DNA of 64,000 nt from Limihaloglobus sulfuriphilus (GTDB lineage Bacteria; Planctomycetota; Phycisphaerae; Sedimentisphaerales; Sedimentisphaeraceae): the NCBI RefSeq assembly GCF_001999965.1, contig NZ_CP019646.1:3038001-3102000 (forward strand), read 5' to 3'. The notes below the pieces were generated by a model that saw only the letters and a program-made list of their open reading frames with translations, was not told the origin of the DNA and searched no databases. A program made the translations under genes and the position numbers. Positions 1 to 9,014 of this stretch are shown piece by piece. The number at the start of each line of letters is the position of its first letter. Position 1 is the stretch's first letter.

Positions 1-1023
1 AAGCTCAGCCAGCGTCGGCAGCAGGTCTATCGCGGCGGCGATATGGGGTATTTCAGTCCCCTGCCTTATCTCCGCAGGCCATCGAATAAAAAATGGCGAA
101 CGCACACCGCCCTCATCGGTAGTTCCCTTACGTCCTTTCATGCCGGCGTTCCACCGCCAACCGTTGGGTCCGTTGTCGCTGAAATAGATTACAATAGTAT
201 TGTCCGCGATGCCTAATTTGTCGAGTTTTTCCAGCAAACGCCCTACGTTCCAGTCGATATTTTCACACATTGCCAGAGCTGCCCGGGTATGCTCAATGTT
301 TTCTTTTTCCGGATCACGATGCCGCATTTCGAGCTCTTTGCCGTCAAATTTTTCCCAATAGCTCTCCGGCACCTGCATCGGCGAATGGGGTATATTGTAC
401 GGAACATAGCAGAAAAAAGGCGTGTTTTTGTTCTTTTCGATAAAATCAAGGGCATGATCGGTGAAGTCATCCGCGATATAGCCGTTGCCTTTTACTAACC
501 GGCCGTTATGCTCCAGCTGCGGGCTGAAATAGTAGCCCCAGTGCCCGGAACAGAAACCGTAGAACTCATCAAAACCCCGGGCGTTGGGGTGATAGGGCCA
601 TTGCGTTCCGCTGTGCCATTTCCCGAATGCCGCTGTGGCGTAACCGGCGGCTTTAAAGGTATCGCCGATAGTTGATTCATCGGCGTTAATACGCTCGCCG
701 CCCTCGCTGGTGCCGGTTACTCCAACACGGGTATAATATCTGCCTGTCAGCATCTCCGCGCGTGTTGGAGAACATACCGGGCAGACATAGAAATTCTCTA
801 CAACGACACCCTCGCCGGCAAGCGAATCAATGTTAGGCGTTTTGAGATTGACATTGCCGTTAACGCTCAAGTCGCCCCAGCCCTGGTCGTCGGTGAGAAT
901 CATCAGGATATTAGGACGTGATTTTTGTGCCGCGGGGCCTGTCAATCGGCCTGCGCAGCCGCTCAAAACCGCAGCAGCGGAAATACCGGCAGCCTTGAGA
1001 AAATTTCTTCGGCTGTAATTCAT
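1..1023 (-). CDS. Sulfatase, partial (C-terminus beyond window edge)
   Basis: A 341-codon open frame starts at the ATG at 1023 and runs off the left edge. The first residues give a twin-arginine motif (RRNFLK) followed by a hydrophobic stretch ending in the lipobox-like LSGC, so the protein is probably exported folded through Tat and possibly lipid-anchored. The sulfatase signature C-S-P-T-R (CxPxR) lies near residue 83; its Cys is the one converted to formylglycine in this family. The early TDDQGWGD segment matches the metal-binding start of the alkaline-phosphatase-like fold, and a later SDNGPNG segment is also typical. Family membership is firm. The substrate is unknown; a sulfated polysaccharide is likely by analogy with other marine Planctomycetes. 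No maturase is visible in this window. Confidence 0.93.
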   Translation of the reverse strand, partial: MNYSRRNFLKAAGISAAAVLSGCAGRLTGPAAQKSRPNILMILTDDQGWGDLSVNGNVNLKTPNIDSLAGEGVVVENFYVCPVCSPTRAEMLTGRYYTRVGVTGTSEGGERINADESTIGDTFKAAGYATAAFGKWHSGTQWPYHPNARGFDEFYGFCSGHWGYYFSPQLEHNGRLVKGNGYIADDFTDHALDFIEKNKNTPFFCYVPYNIPHSPMQVPESYWEKFDGKELEMRHRDPEKENIEHTRAALAMCENIDWNVGRLLEKLDKLGIADNTIVIYFSDNGPNGWRWNAGMKGRKGTTDEGGVRSPFFIRWPAEIRQGTEIPHIAAAIDLLPTLAEL

Positions 1024-1112
1024 CTGATACACCTTTCATTTTTGTTAAAATCTATACAATACGGCCGGTTCACAAATTAAGTTTCGTGTCGCGGCTGAAA
1101 AACACTTTTAAC

Positions 1113-2276
1113 TTAGAAACCAGTCCGGTTGAGATAGGTTTCGGATTGTGATGTTATCTTTTCTTTTATCACGAAATCTACGCATACCGGTGATGGTACA
1201 TTTATTTTGTGCGGCGTTTTTTCCAGCTTTCCGGTTTCAAAGTCAATCCTGAACGTTATCAGCGAGCCGGCGTGCTGGTTGGCGCATACAAGAAAATTAC
1301 CGTTTGGTTCTATATTGAAGTTTCGCGGCTCGTTTATACCGTCTGTTTCGATCTCAATCAAGCTCAATGTCCCGTTGCCGCTGTTTATCTGGTACGCGGC
1401 GATGCTGTCGTGCCCGCGGTTTGAGCCGTAGAGGTATTTGCCCGATGGGTGGACGCAAATCTGGGCGGTAAGGTTGGTGCCGGAGAAGGACCGCGGCAGT
1501 GTGGTTATCGTTTCTATCTCGCTTAACTGGGCGGTCTTGTAGTCGTAGCCAAACGCGGTTATTGTGGAGTTGAGCTCGTTTATAACGTAAAAGAATTTTC
1601 CGTTAGGGTGAAACGCCATGTGCCTGGGCCCGCTGCCGGGGCGCAATTTTGCGAACAGATCTCCTGCCGGAGTGAGTTTGCCGGCGTCTTTGTCGAGTTT
1701 ATAGACCATGATTTTATCAATCCCCAGGTCTGCGGCGAATACGTATCTGCCGTCTGGGCTTGTGATTATGGAATGGGCGTGGGGGGCTTCCTGCCGTTTT
1801 GCGTTCTCGCTTTTGCCTTCATGGGCAATGCTGCACGCCGGCGGCTCTACACGGGCGTCTTTGCCTATCGGCAAAACGGTAATGCTGCCGCTGGAGTAAT
1901 TGGCGATCAGCAGGTTACTGCCGGAAGGGTCTATCGATACATAACACGGGCTCACGCCCTTGGAGCTTTGCGAGTCGATAATTTCGAGCTCGCCCGTACT
2001 CTCGACGATGTTAAAGGCGTTTACCCTGCCTTCGCTGTCAGTTTTGGATACGGCGTAAAGTGCGCTGCCATTGTGGTTTACAGCGACAAAGGAGGGGTTG
2101 AGCGTCTCCGCCGCCAGTTGAGGCTCTGACATTTCGCCTGTTTGGAGGTCAAGCTCGCTGCGGTAGATGCCGCGGCTTTTGGTGTTGGAAGTGTATGTTC
2201 CGATATAGAAAGGAATTGTCTCTGCGTTTAACATGGTTATTACCGCCGTTAAAATAATAAGTGCCGTTTTAGTCAT
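1113..2276 (-). CDS. Secreted lactonase family beta-propeller protein (YbhE/Pgl type)
   Basis: 387 residues beginning with a Sec-type signal peptide (MTKTALIILTAVITMLNA). The body has the blade pattern of the PF10282 lactonase family: repeated motifs such as PSFVAVNHNG, SPCYVSIDPSG, PHAHSIITSPDGRYVF, GPRHMAFHPNGKFFYV and PRNFNIEPNGNFLVCAN. Cytoplasmic members are 6-phosphogluconolactonases, but a signal peptide argues for a periplasmic or outer-surface substrate, so the native reaction is open. The gene is 90 bp upstream of the sulfatase on the same strand and may be co-transcribed with it, suggesting a role in sugar catabolism. The family call is firm, the reaction is not. Confidence 0.88.
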   Translation of the reverse strand: MTKTALIILTAVITMLNAETIPFYIGTYTSNTKSRGIYRSELDLQTGEMSEPQLAAETLNPSFVAVNHNGSALYAVSKTDSEGRVNAFNIVESTGELEIIDSQSSKGVSPCYVSIDPSGSNLLIANYSSGSITVLPIGKDARVEPPACSIAHEGKSENAKRQEAPHAHSIITSPDGRYVFAADLGIDKIMVYKLDKDAGKLTPAGDLFAKLRPGSGPRHMAFHPNGKFFYVINELNSTITAFGYDYKTAQLSEIETITTLPRSFSGTNLTAQICVHPSGKYLYGSNRGHDSIAAYQINSGNGTLSLIEIETDGINEPRNFNIEPNGNFLVCANQHAGSLITFRIDFETGKLEKTPHKINVPSPVCVDFVIKEKITSQSETYLNRTGF

Positions 2277-2469
2277 GATATATCTCGTTACATAAAATGT
2301 CCGGCAAGACCGGCAAACAGCCGCCTTGAGATTTACGCCGATTGTTATCAGTGCTTATCAATCAGTATTTTACAACGCCGGCGGGTAAAAATCAAATGCC
2401 GTAAATAAAAAACTCTCACACAGGCAGACCCGCCTGTTAAAAGCTGTTATAGTGACAGCAAGTACAACA

Positions 2470-2612
2470 GTCAGAGCCGTTCTTTGTTTGTTTGGCATTC
2501 TGATAATATTGATAAACAAGTGAAGAATTATTGAGCGGTTAGCCTCCTGCCCTGTGCCGTTGCAGAAATCCAACCTAACCCCGCGCTTACGCTTGGGGCT
2601 CTGATGGGGTGG
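2470..2612. repeat. Degenerate hairpin-repeat remnants in the 2277-2958 spacer
   Basis: The 682-bp spacer between the lactonase gene and pyrK has no convincing gene; a 110-codon frame at 2370-2702 runs through repeat sequence. At about 2470-2545 it holds a decayed copy of the module seen at 4118-4197 (TTTGTTTGTTT, then about 20 bp, then AAACAAGTGAAG, then GAGCGGTTAG). At about 2578-2612 there is a separate palindromic stretch (CCCCGCGCTTACGCTTGGGG). Confidence 0.6.
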
Positions 2613-2958
2613 ATTGCGATGGCAGGCGTTTTCTGAAGCCGCCTTCGTTTTCGAAATTATCGCTGTGTCTGGGTATGATTTTTTCACCTGAGCACATCGC
2701 AACTCACCCGTGCAATACAGTCGATCATGTCTATTTCGTCCATTTTGCAGCTAATTGAATCGAAATAATCGCTCATTTATAAAAGCATAATAACAGACAT
2801 ACCACAATATCAACACTGTTTCAACACAAAACCACTATATATAGTATTTTTACGGTCTCAAAAAAAGATTGGCAATCTGCTCGTCTTGGTGTTATACTTG
2901 TTGATGTAGAATTTGGTAAATCTCTCTTTTTATTCATAACGCTTATAATCGGTTTAAA

Positions 2959-3885
2959 ATGTGCAATGACAGACAAAACAGCAAGGGACTCTTCGACGCG
3001 GCGGTAATACGCAGCGGGGCCGTTGGAATGCGCAACTGGCGGGTTGCTCTTGAGCTTGAGGGCGAGGCGGCAGCGGCGTTTGCAGGAGCCAGACCCGGGC
3101 AATTTCTTGAAATTGACGCATCCGGTCTTTCTCTGCCGCGGCGGGATTTGATACCGCCCGAGCTGCGGGATGCCGCACAGAGACATGTAATCCTGCGGCG
3201 GCCGCTGAGCTTCTGGGATGTTTACGAGATGGACAACGGCAATACGTGTGTGGAGCTGCTGTTCTGTCTGGTCGGGCCGAGCACGCTGCGGCTTGCGACG
3301 CTGCGTAAGGGCGATATTGTCAATATCTGCGGGCCGCTGGGCAACGGGTTTTCCATGCCCGAGGGCAAGACGCACGCGGTCGTTGTCGGCGGAGGCATCG
3401 GAATCCCGCCGATCTACCACTTTACCAGCTGGTTAGGCAAAAACCGCGATGACGTGCGGGTTACGGCGATCGTAGGGGCCAGACGGCTTAAGGATTTCCC
3501 CCTGGAGAGTATGCAGCATAAGAAAAAGACGGCGATCGAGTTCGCACTGGCCGGCGCGGAGACGCTGGTGGCAACGAACGACGGCAGCCGCGGGTTTAAG
3601 GGCTTTGTAACCGGCTGTCTGGAAGAATGGCTGAGCAAAACGGAGGTGAAAAAAGAGGATATCTGCGTATTCGGCTGCGGGCCTGAGCCGATGCTGGCGG
3701 CGCTGGCTAAGACCTGCCGGGTAAACGGCTTAGACTGCTATGTGAGTCTTGAGCGGCTGATGGGCTGCGGCGTGGGGCTGTGCCAGAGCTGCGCGGTCGA
3801 AAAACGCGACAAGAGCGACGGACATAAATACCTGCTGTGCTGCAAAGACGGGCCGGTGTTTAACAGTGAAGATATCGTTATATAA
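2959..3885 (+). CDS. pyrK: Dihydroorotate dehydrogenase B, electron-transfer subunit PyrK
   Basis: 308 residues of the ferredoxin-reductase-like PyrK family. It carries electrons from dihydroorotate oxidation in PyrD through FAD and a [2Fe-2S] cluster to NAD. Visible motifs are the FAD-binding R-R-P-L-S at 80-84, the nucleotide-binding GGGIGIPP near 145, and the C-terminal cluster ligands C270, C275, C278 and C294 or C295 in the CGVGLCQSC pattern. The protein is slightly longer than usual (about 260-290) because of an insertion around residues 55-75. The only good start is the ATG at 2959; its ribosome-binding site is weak. The partner pyrD lies downstream on the same strand but is separated by a 0.7 kb repeat block, although these genes are normally adjacent or overlapping. 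Confidence 0.94.
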   Translation: MCNDRQNSKGLFDAAVIRSGAVGMRNWRVALELEGEAAAAFAGARPGQFLEIDASGLSLPRRDLIPPELRDAAQRHVILRRPLSFWDVYEMDNGNTCVELLFCLVGPSTLRLATLRKGDIVNICGPLGNGFSMPEGKTHAVVVGGGIGIPPIYHFTSWLGKNRDDVRVTAIVGARRLKDFPLESMQHKKKTAIEFALAGAETLVATNDGSRGFKGFVTGCLEEWLSKTEVKKEDICVFGCGPEPMLAALAKTCRVNGLDCYVSLERLMGCGVGLCQSCAVEKRDKSDGHKYLLCCKDGPVFNSEDIVI

Positions 3886-3948
3886 TTAAGAATTAGGAAT
3901 TAGGAATTAAGAATTAGGAATTAAGAATTAAGAATTAAGAATTAAGAA
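3886..3948 (+). repeat. Nine tandem heptamers (TTARGAA) abutting the pyrK stop codon
   Basis: Exactly nine consecutive 7-bp units (TTAAGAA or TTAGGAA) begin on the base after the pyrK TAA at 3883-3885. Similar arrays follow other stop codons in this window (for example pilW-like and infA) in the same sense relative to the gene. Confidence 0.9.
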
Positions 3949-3949
3949 T

Positions 3950-4560
3950 GAATCCGCAGATTACGCAGATTGTCGCAGATTTTAAAAGTTAAGAGATATG
4001 TAGGGCAAGCGTCCCCGCTTGCCGTTTTAATGTCAACCGTCCTCGGTTGAGCTGCTGTGTCGGGCTGGAAGCCCGACCTACGAAGAATAAAAAAGTTAAG
4101 ATTCAGGCAACATCGCATGACGCAATCAGAGCCGTTCTTCACTTGTTTCACATTCTGATAATATTGATAAACAAGTGAAGAATTATGGAGCGGTTAGGTT
4201 AGATAAATCAGCTGTGTAGAGCAAATTCACGAATTTGCTCAGTTTAAAAAGTTAAGAGCTAAAAGTAATCAAATAGACATGATAAACAGGATTTGAATTT
4301 ACCATGAAGAGCATGAAGGACATGAAGAAAAGATATAATAAAAACTTCAATTTCTTCAATAACTTCATGGTTAATAAAAAATTAATCTTGTCCATCTTGT
4401 AAATCCTGTCTAATAGAATTTAAAAGTTAAGATTTACGTAGGGCAGGCGTCCCCGCTTGCCGTTTTAATGTCAACCGAGGACGGTTGAGCTACTGTGTCG
4501 GGCTGGAAGCCCGACCTACGAAATATAAATACTATGAGCGGAGCGAAGTTCTCAACTATT
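3950..4560. repeat. Hairpin-module repeat block A (between pyrK and pyrD)
   Basis: A chain of short inverted repeats. Members are GGCAAGCG/CGCTTGCC at 4004-4023; GTCAACCG/CGGTTGA at 4032-4050; GTCGGGCT/AGCCCGAC at 4059-4077; a CTTCACTTGTTT...AAACAAGTGAAG module at about 4130-4175; GAGCAAATTC/GAATTTGCTC at about 4218-4240; an ACCATGAAG...CTTCATGGT module from 4301; and second copies of the first three modules at 4442-4520. An A+T-rich linker close to TTTAAAAAGTTAAGA recurs between modules (about 3981, 4088, 4242 and 4421). I see no gene here. Confidence 0.92.
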
Positions 4561-4585
4561 AGTTAATAGTTATTAGTTTAATGAT

Positions 4586-5509
4586 ATGTCAGATATAAGT
4601 ATAGATTATTGCGGGCTTAAGCTGAAAAACCCGATATTTACCGCTTCGGGCACGTGCGGCTATTTCGACGAGCTTTCGGATTTTGTCGAGCTTGAGAGCC
4701 TCGGCGGGTTCATCACCAAGAGCATCTCTCTTGAGCCGCGAGAGGGTAACCCCCTGCCGCGGATTGTAGAGACCGATGCGGGGATGCTAAACGCCATCGG
4801 GCTGGCGAATATCGGGCTCAAAGAGTTCGTCGAAAAGAAGATACCGCTGATGAAAGACGCGGCGGTGCCGGTGTTTGTCAACCTGGCGGGCAAGACGATA
4901 GACGAATACGTCGAGGTTGCTTCCAGGCTCACCGGCTTCAATGAGATTACCGGCTTCGAGCTGAACATAAGCTGCCCCAACGTCAAGGCCGGCGGCATCA
5001 GCTTCGGCACGGACCCTGCGCAGATAGAAAAGATAACCGCCGCCGTCAAACACGTCTGCGGCGGCAAACCGCTGATCGTTAAGCTCACACCCTCGGTAAC
5101 GGATATCGCGGTAACCGCCCGGGCGGCGATAGAGGGCGGCGCCGACTCGCTGAGCCTGGTGAATACGTTTACCGCGATGGTGATCGACATCAGGACTAAA
5201 AAACCGGTGCTGGCGAACCGTACGGGCGGGCTGAGCGGGCCGGCGATAAAGCCGATAGCCGTTTATCTGGTCAACCGGGTGTATAACGAGGCGGCAAAAC
5301 CCGCCGGCATACCGGTGATGGGGCTTGGCGGAATCCGGACGGTCTCGGACGTGATCGAGTTCATGATCGCCGGCGCGTCGGTGGTCTCTGTGGGCACGGC
5401 GACCTTCACAAACCCGGCGGTTACACAACAGCTTGCCGAGGGGCTGGAGGAATACTGCCGGCGACACCGGATAAAAAAGTTGTCCGACATTACAGGCTCG
5501 CTCATGTGA
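4586..5509 (+). CDS. pyrD: Dihydroorotate dehydrogenase B, catalytic subunit PyrD (class 1B)
   Basis: 307-residue FMN TIM-barrel enzyme that oxidises dihydroorotate to orotate in pyrimidine synthesis. It has the class 1 motifs TASGTCGY near residue 20, NAIGLANIG near 70, and NISCPNVKAGG with the expected catalytic-base cysteine at residue 130. KLTPSVTD and the C-terminal GLGGIRT and GTATF phosphate-binding segments follow. The presence of pyrK upstream supports the NAD-linked heterotetramer. The gene is bracketed by near-identical repeat blocks in direct orientation (block A and block B, offset 1527 bp). The leader just upstream of the ATG at 4586 is A+T-rich repeat sequence with no strong ribosome-binding site. 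Confidence 0.95.
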   Translation: MSDISIDYCGLKLKNPIFTASGTCGYFDELSDFVELESLGGFITKSISLEPREGNPLPRIVETDAGMLNAIGLANIGLKEFVEKKIPLMKDAAVPVFVNLAGKTIDEYVEVASRLTGFNEITGFELNISCPNVKAGGISFGTDPAQIEKITAAVKHVCGGKPLIVKLTPSVTDIAVTARAAIEGGADSLSLVNTFTAMVIDIRTKKPVLANRTGGLSGPAIKPIAVYLVNRVYNEAAKPAGIPVMGLGGIRTVSDVIEFMIAGASVVSVGTATFTNPAVTQQLAEGLEEYCRRHRIKKLSDITGSLM

Positions 5510-6105
5510 AAAAGTTAAGAGATATGTAGGGCAGGCGTCCCCGCTTGCCATTTCAATGTCAACCGAGGACGGTTGACCTACTGTGTCGGGCTGGAAGCCC
5601 GACCTACGATGAGTTTAAAAGTTAAGATTCAGGCAATATCGCATGACGCAATCAGAGCCGTTCTTCACTTGTTTCACATTATGATAATATTGATAAACAA
5701 GTGAAGAATTATGGAGCGGTTAGTATAGACAAACGCAGCAGCGTAGAGCAAATTCACGAATTTGCTCAGTTTAAAAAGTTAAGAGCTAAAAGTAATCAAA
5801 TAGACATGATTAACAGGATTTGAATTTACCATGAAGAGCATGAAGGACATGAAGAAAAGATATAATAAAAACTTCAATTTCTTCAATAACTTCATGGTTA
5901 ATAAAAATTAATAGTTATGTAGCGTCCCCGCTTGCCGTTTCAATGTCAACCGAGGACGGTTGACCTACTTAATAAGAGTACACGCTTTAGCGTGCAAAAA
6001 CCCCGTCTTTCGGGCACCCCTCTAAAGAAGGGGAATTTAATTTGTGTCGGGCTGGAAGCCCGACCTACAAAAAAATCTGCGTAATCCGCGGATACAACTA
6101 AAATA
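5507..6105. repeat. Hairpin-module repeat block B (downstream of pyrD)
   Basis: The linker sequence begins at the pyrD stop codon itself. From there to about 5910 the block repeats block A in the same module order and orientation with few changes (the ACCATGAAG module starts at 5828 versus 4301). The remainder, 5910-6105, adds another partial GGCAAGCG module, a GTCAACCG hairpin, an ACACGCT...AGCGTG hairpin, a CCCGTCTTTCGGG hairpin and a GTCGGGCT hairpin, ending in the AATCTGCG-type module. I see no gene. Confidence 0.9.
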
Positions 6106-6116
6106 AAGAAACTAAA

Positions 6117-6422
6117 ATGCACGAAATACTTGAACAACTGTATGAATACTTTCCCACTTCAGTCAAGACGGGCGAGTATCTGCTTATAGTAAGCGATGTC
6201 TGGAAAATCAAGATAAGCGTTTACAAACGCAGCAACTACTCGATTTTTAATTCATCCGGGACACGTGTGAAGGTTCAGCTCTTTGAGATGAACGAAGACA
6301 ACGAGTTCATGCCCGGCGCATCACAGGATTTCACCATCGCCAATATCCCCGAGCTTGCTGAACAGATAGAGCGGTATATAACCTTTGTTGTTGCCGAAAA
6401 TATCAAAGAGCAGGGAAATTGA
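6117..6422 (+). CDS. Small hypothetical protein
   Basis: 101 residues that I do not recognise. The sequence is soluble-looking, with no signal peptide or membrane segment, alternating charged and hydrophobic residues and an acidic C-terminal helix (ELAEQIERYITFVVAENIKEQ). The stop codon overlaps the TTG start of the YggU-family gene by four bases (TTGA), which implies translational coupling and makes this a real gene. It begins only about 12 bp after repeat block B and lacks a clear ribosome-binding site, so its promoter may lie within the repeat. Confidence 0.72.
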   Translation: MHEILEQLYEYFPTSVKTGEYLLIVSDVWKIKISVYKRSNYSIFNSSGTRVKVQLFEMNEDNEFMPGASQDFTIANIPELAEQIERYITFVVAENIKEQGN

Positions 6423-6709
6423 ACGGGCTAAAACTACAGCTTCGCGGCGACAAGATACTCATAACCGTCAAGGTAGTCCCCGGCAGCAGCCGTACTGCGC
6501 TGGCAGGCGTTCTTGATGGAATGCTCAAGGTCAAGATCGCGGCGGCACCTGAAAAGGGCAACGCCAACAAAGAGCTGATAAAATTTATCGCGGGCGAACT
6601 TGGACTGAAGAAACGCGATATAAGTATTATATCGGGGCAGACAAACCCCGTAAAACTGCTTGAAATTGCCGGCTCCGATGCAGGGAAGGTAAAGGGGCTG
6701 GCATTTTAG
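6419..6709 (+). CDS. DUF167 / YggU family protein
   Basis: 96 residues with the core pattern of the DUF167 family (PF02594): TVKVVPGSSRT near the N-terminus, LKVKIAAAPEKGNANKELIKF in the middle, then a LGLKKRDISIISGQTNPVKLLEI tail. The family is small, cytoplasmic and widely conserved with no settled biochemical function. The start is a TTG at 6419 inside the stop of the preceding gene, and no in-frame ATG gives the full conserved N-terminus. A strong hairpin follows five bases after the stop. Confidence 0.88.
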   Translation: MNGLKLQLRGDKILITVKVVPGSSRTALAGVLDGMLKVKIAAAPEKGNANKELIKFIAGELGLKKRDISIISGQTNPVKLLEIAGSDAGKVKGLAF

Positions 6710-6713
6710 GAAA

Positions 6714-6745
6714 GCCTGGGGCGGGAGAGCTTTCTCGCCCCAGGC
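6714..6745. terminator. Bidirectional hairpin between convergent genes
   Basis: GCCTGGGGC pairs with GCCCCAGGC around an inner GAGA/TCTC stem. It lies between the plus-strand YggU gene (ends 6709) and the minus-strand oxidoreductase gene (ends 6800), the expected place for a shared terminator. The T-tracts on either side are poor. Confidence 0.6.
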
Positions 6746-6799
6746 AAATACAGTACATCACTGCAAACATCCAATAGAAAGGGTTATCTGGGAAGGATT

Positions 6800-7786
6800 T
6801 TAGTCCATTGGATATCGCAGCCCCCATTGGGCTCTGATGCTGTCAAGTGTCTCCATAATGGAGATAGACTCCGAGACGGGCATGACATCGCTTTGAAGCA
6901 TACCCTTTCTCAGGCACCGACAGACATGAGCGGCCTCATAATTGAAGCCGTTGCCCTCCAGAGGGAACTCATAAGAGTCAGAAGTACCGTCAGGTTTGAA
7001 TAGTGTCAATGCTGACGGGCAATATAGAGGTGAGTGGATCTTAATGCTGAGCTTTTTGCCTGCAATAAACGCCTCAGTCGGCGTCCTGGAAATGCTGCCG
7101 CTCGTGATTACGGCCAGGGGGCCGCTTTTATAGTCAAACAACATTGTGTTCAGCTCATCTACGCCTGTGGCGTGCATTCGGACCTGAGTCTGGATGGTGT
7201 CCGGCTGCCGTTTAAAGATGAGAGATGCAAGCGAAACTGGATATACCCCGAGATCCAGCAAAGCTCCGCCGCCAAGTTCTGAGTTAAAGATCCTGTGGCC
7301 GTCATCAACATTGAACTGGACGCCGAAATCCGCTGTAAAAAGATGGATCCCCCCCGGGATACCATCGCTGAGCCAGTCTTGGAGCTGCTCAACCGCAGGG
7401 ATAAACCGCGTCCACATCCCCTCCATCAAGAATACTCCGGCCTGCCTTGCGGCATCGGCCATCCTTGTGGCTTGTTTGGAATTTATCGATATCGGCTTCT
7501 CGCACAATACGTGCTTGCCGGCTTCTATCGCCATAAGGCTGTTTTCCATATGAAGATGGTGCGGGGTCGCTATATAGACTACATCTATTTCGCGATCATC
7601 CAGGAGATCTTCATAACTGCCGTAGCTGCGCAGAGCACCGTTTTCCTGAGAAAACCGGGCAGCCTTTTGGGCAGATCTTGATGCAGCCGCTATAAGCCGG
7701 GCACCATCTACGTCACGCAGCCCTTTGGCAAACGAAGCGGCAATATTGCCGCAGCCGATAATTCCCCAATGTAAGGTGTCGATCAT
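6800..7786 (-). CDS. Gfo/Idh/MocA family NAD(P)-dependent oxidoreductase
   Basis: 328 residues. The N-terminal Rossmann fold starts with WGIIGCGNIAASF (GxGxxA at about 9-16), followed by the family E-K-P motif at 96-98 in HVLCEKPIS. The C-terminal half has the MEGMWTRFIP and LGGGALLDLGVYPV segments that resemble dimeric dihydrodiol dehydrogenase and glucose-fructose oxidoreductase relatives. It probably oxidises or reduces a sugar or cyclic polyol in the cytoplasm. No neighbour identifies the substrate. It is transcribed in the same direction as the pilus cluster but separated from pilT by 95 bp. Confidence 0.92.
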   Translation of the reverse strand: MIDTLHWGIIGCGNIAASFAKGLRDVDGARLIAAASRSAQKAARFSQENGALRSYGSYEDLLDDREIDVVYIATPHHLHMENSLMAIEAGKHVLCEKPISINSKQATRMADAARQAGVFLMEGMWTRFIPAVEQLQDWLSDGIPGGIHLFTADFGVQFNVDDGHRIFNSELGGGALLDLGVYPVSLASLIFKRQPDTIQTQVRMHATGVDELNTMLFDYKSGPLAVITSGSISRTPTEAFIAGKKLSIKIHSPLYCPSALTLFKPDGTSDSYEFPLEGNGFNYEAAHVCRCLRKGMLQSDVMPVSESISIMETLDSIRAQWGLRYPMD

Positions 7787-7881
7787 TGTTGAATCAAAAT
7801 AACATTAACTTTTTTAAAAACCGAATATATTAAAAATCTTGCAAGCGTAATTTCCGCTCTGTATCTATTTCAAACAGCCGC

Positions 7882-8952
7882 TTAGAAAATATCTTCGACA
7901 TCTTCAAGCAGCGCTTTCATGCGGGCCTGATCAGAGGCCCTGCCGATGGCATCGGCCTTGCTGATAATACCTTCGAAAAACAGCTCTGTGATGTTATGAT
8001 CCAGAAGCTGCATACCGGCCTGTTTCTGGGTTTCTATAACGTTTGGTATCTCATGAAGCCTGTTATCACGAATGCAGTTTCTCACCGCCGGCGAGGATAA
8101 AAGTATCTCCATACACGGAGTCATGCCCGGGTAATCGCGGCGTTTGAAAAGAGTCTGCGAGACCGAAGCTGAAAGGGTGTTGGCAAGCATACTCCGCACC
8201 TGGCTCTGCTGGGCTGCCGGATAGATATCGATAATACGCTCGATTGTCTGGCTGGCACTGTTTGTATGCAGCGTGCTCATTACCAGGTGCCCCGTCTCGG
8301 CCGCGGTAAGGGCCGCAGAGGTCGTCTCGAGATCACGCATTTCTCCAACCAGGATCACGTCCGGATCCTGGCGGAGAGCGTGGCGGAGGCCGGAAGCAAA
8401 CGAGGAAACGTCACGGCCGACCTCTCGCTGTTCGATCTGCGATTTATCGTTTCTAAGCAGATACTCTATAGGGTCCTCGAGTGTGATAATTCTTTTTGAT
8501 TCTCTTGAGTTTATAAGGTTAATCATCGAAGCCAGAGTTGTACTTTTACCAGAACCGGTAGGTCCGGTAACCAGCACAAGGCCTCGCGGCAGCTCCGTGA
8601 GAGAACGAAGCGTCTCAGGAAGATGCAGGTCATCAAAGGCAGGCACCTTGTCAGAGATAACACGGAACGCAATGGCAAGGGTTTCCCGCTGATAGTGAGC
8701 GTTCACACGGAAACGGTGGCCGCTGGAAATAGCCGTCGCAAAGTCCAGGTCGAGATGCTCTTCAAGATGCGCATAACCCTTCTCGTCAACCATACCAAGG
8801 ATCATTGCCCTGATATCTTCGTTGGAGAGCTCTGGGAAATCCATCGCTGAGAGAACTGTATCACGCCGCATCAGCGGTTTCATATCGGCATTTATGTGTA
8901 CGTCACTGGCACCGAACTGAACAGCTGTATGCAGTATGGCCTCTAATGACAT
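7882..8952 (-). CDS. pilT: Type IV pilus retraction ATPase PilT
   Basis: 356 residues, the usual length. Motifs in order: N-terminal ASDVHI; Walker A GPTGSGKST at 130-138; Asp box ITLEDPIEYL near 156; Walker B DPDVILVGEMRD at 196-207; His box TGHLVMSTLHTN near 219. The C-terminal part has the PilT-type AVRNCIRDNRLHEIPNVI and GMQLLDHNI segments rather than the zinc tetracysteine of PilB. It acts at the cytoplasmic base of the pilus to depolymerise it. It is the last gene of the pilus cluster, 62 bp after pilQ. Confidence 0.95.
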   Translation of the reverse strand: MSLEAILHTAVQFGASDVHINADMKPLMRRDTVLSAMDFPELSNEDIRAMILGMVDEKGYAHLEEHLDLDFATAISSGHRFRVNAHYQRETLAIAFRVISDKVPAFDDLHLPETLRSLTELPRGLVLVTGPTGSGKSTTLASMINLINSRESKRIITLEDPIEYLLRNDKSQIEQREVGRDVSSFASGLRHALRQDPDVILVGEMRDLETTSAALTAAETGHLVMSTLHTNSASQTIERIIDIYPAAQQSQVRSMLANTLSASVSQTLFKRRDYPGMTPCMEILLSSPAVRNCIRDNRLHEIPNVIETQKQAGMQLLDHNITELFFEGIISKADAIGRASDQARMKALLEDVEDIF

Positions 8953-9014
8953 CTTATATCCTTATTGTTCAAAATTCTCACTTTAATTACTTTAAACTTA
9001 ATCCGGATCCGGAA

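Noticed and set aside
2370-2702. A 110-codon minus-strand frame upstream of pyrK
   Set aside because: It runs through degenerate repeat modules and has no protein-like features or ribosome-binding site.
3950-4560. Repeat blocks as insertion sequences or MITEs with target duplications
   Set aside because: I could not find consistent terminal inverted repeats with flanking target duplications; blocks vary in composition and ends.
4660-5551. Long minus-strand open frames opposite pyrD (up to 254 codons)
   Set aside because: They are shadows of a high G+C gene with clear family motifs on the plus strand and have no recognisable protein features.
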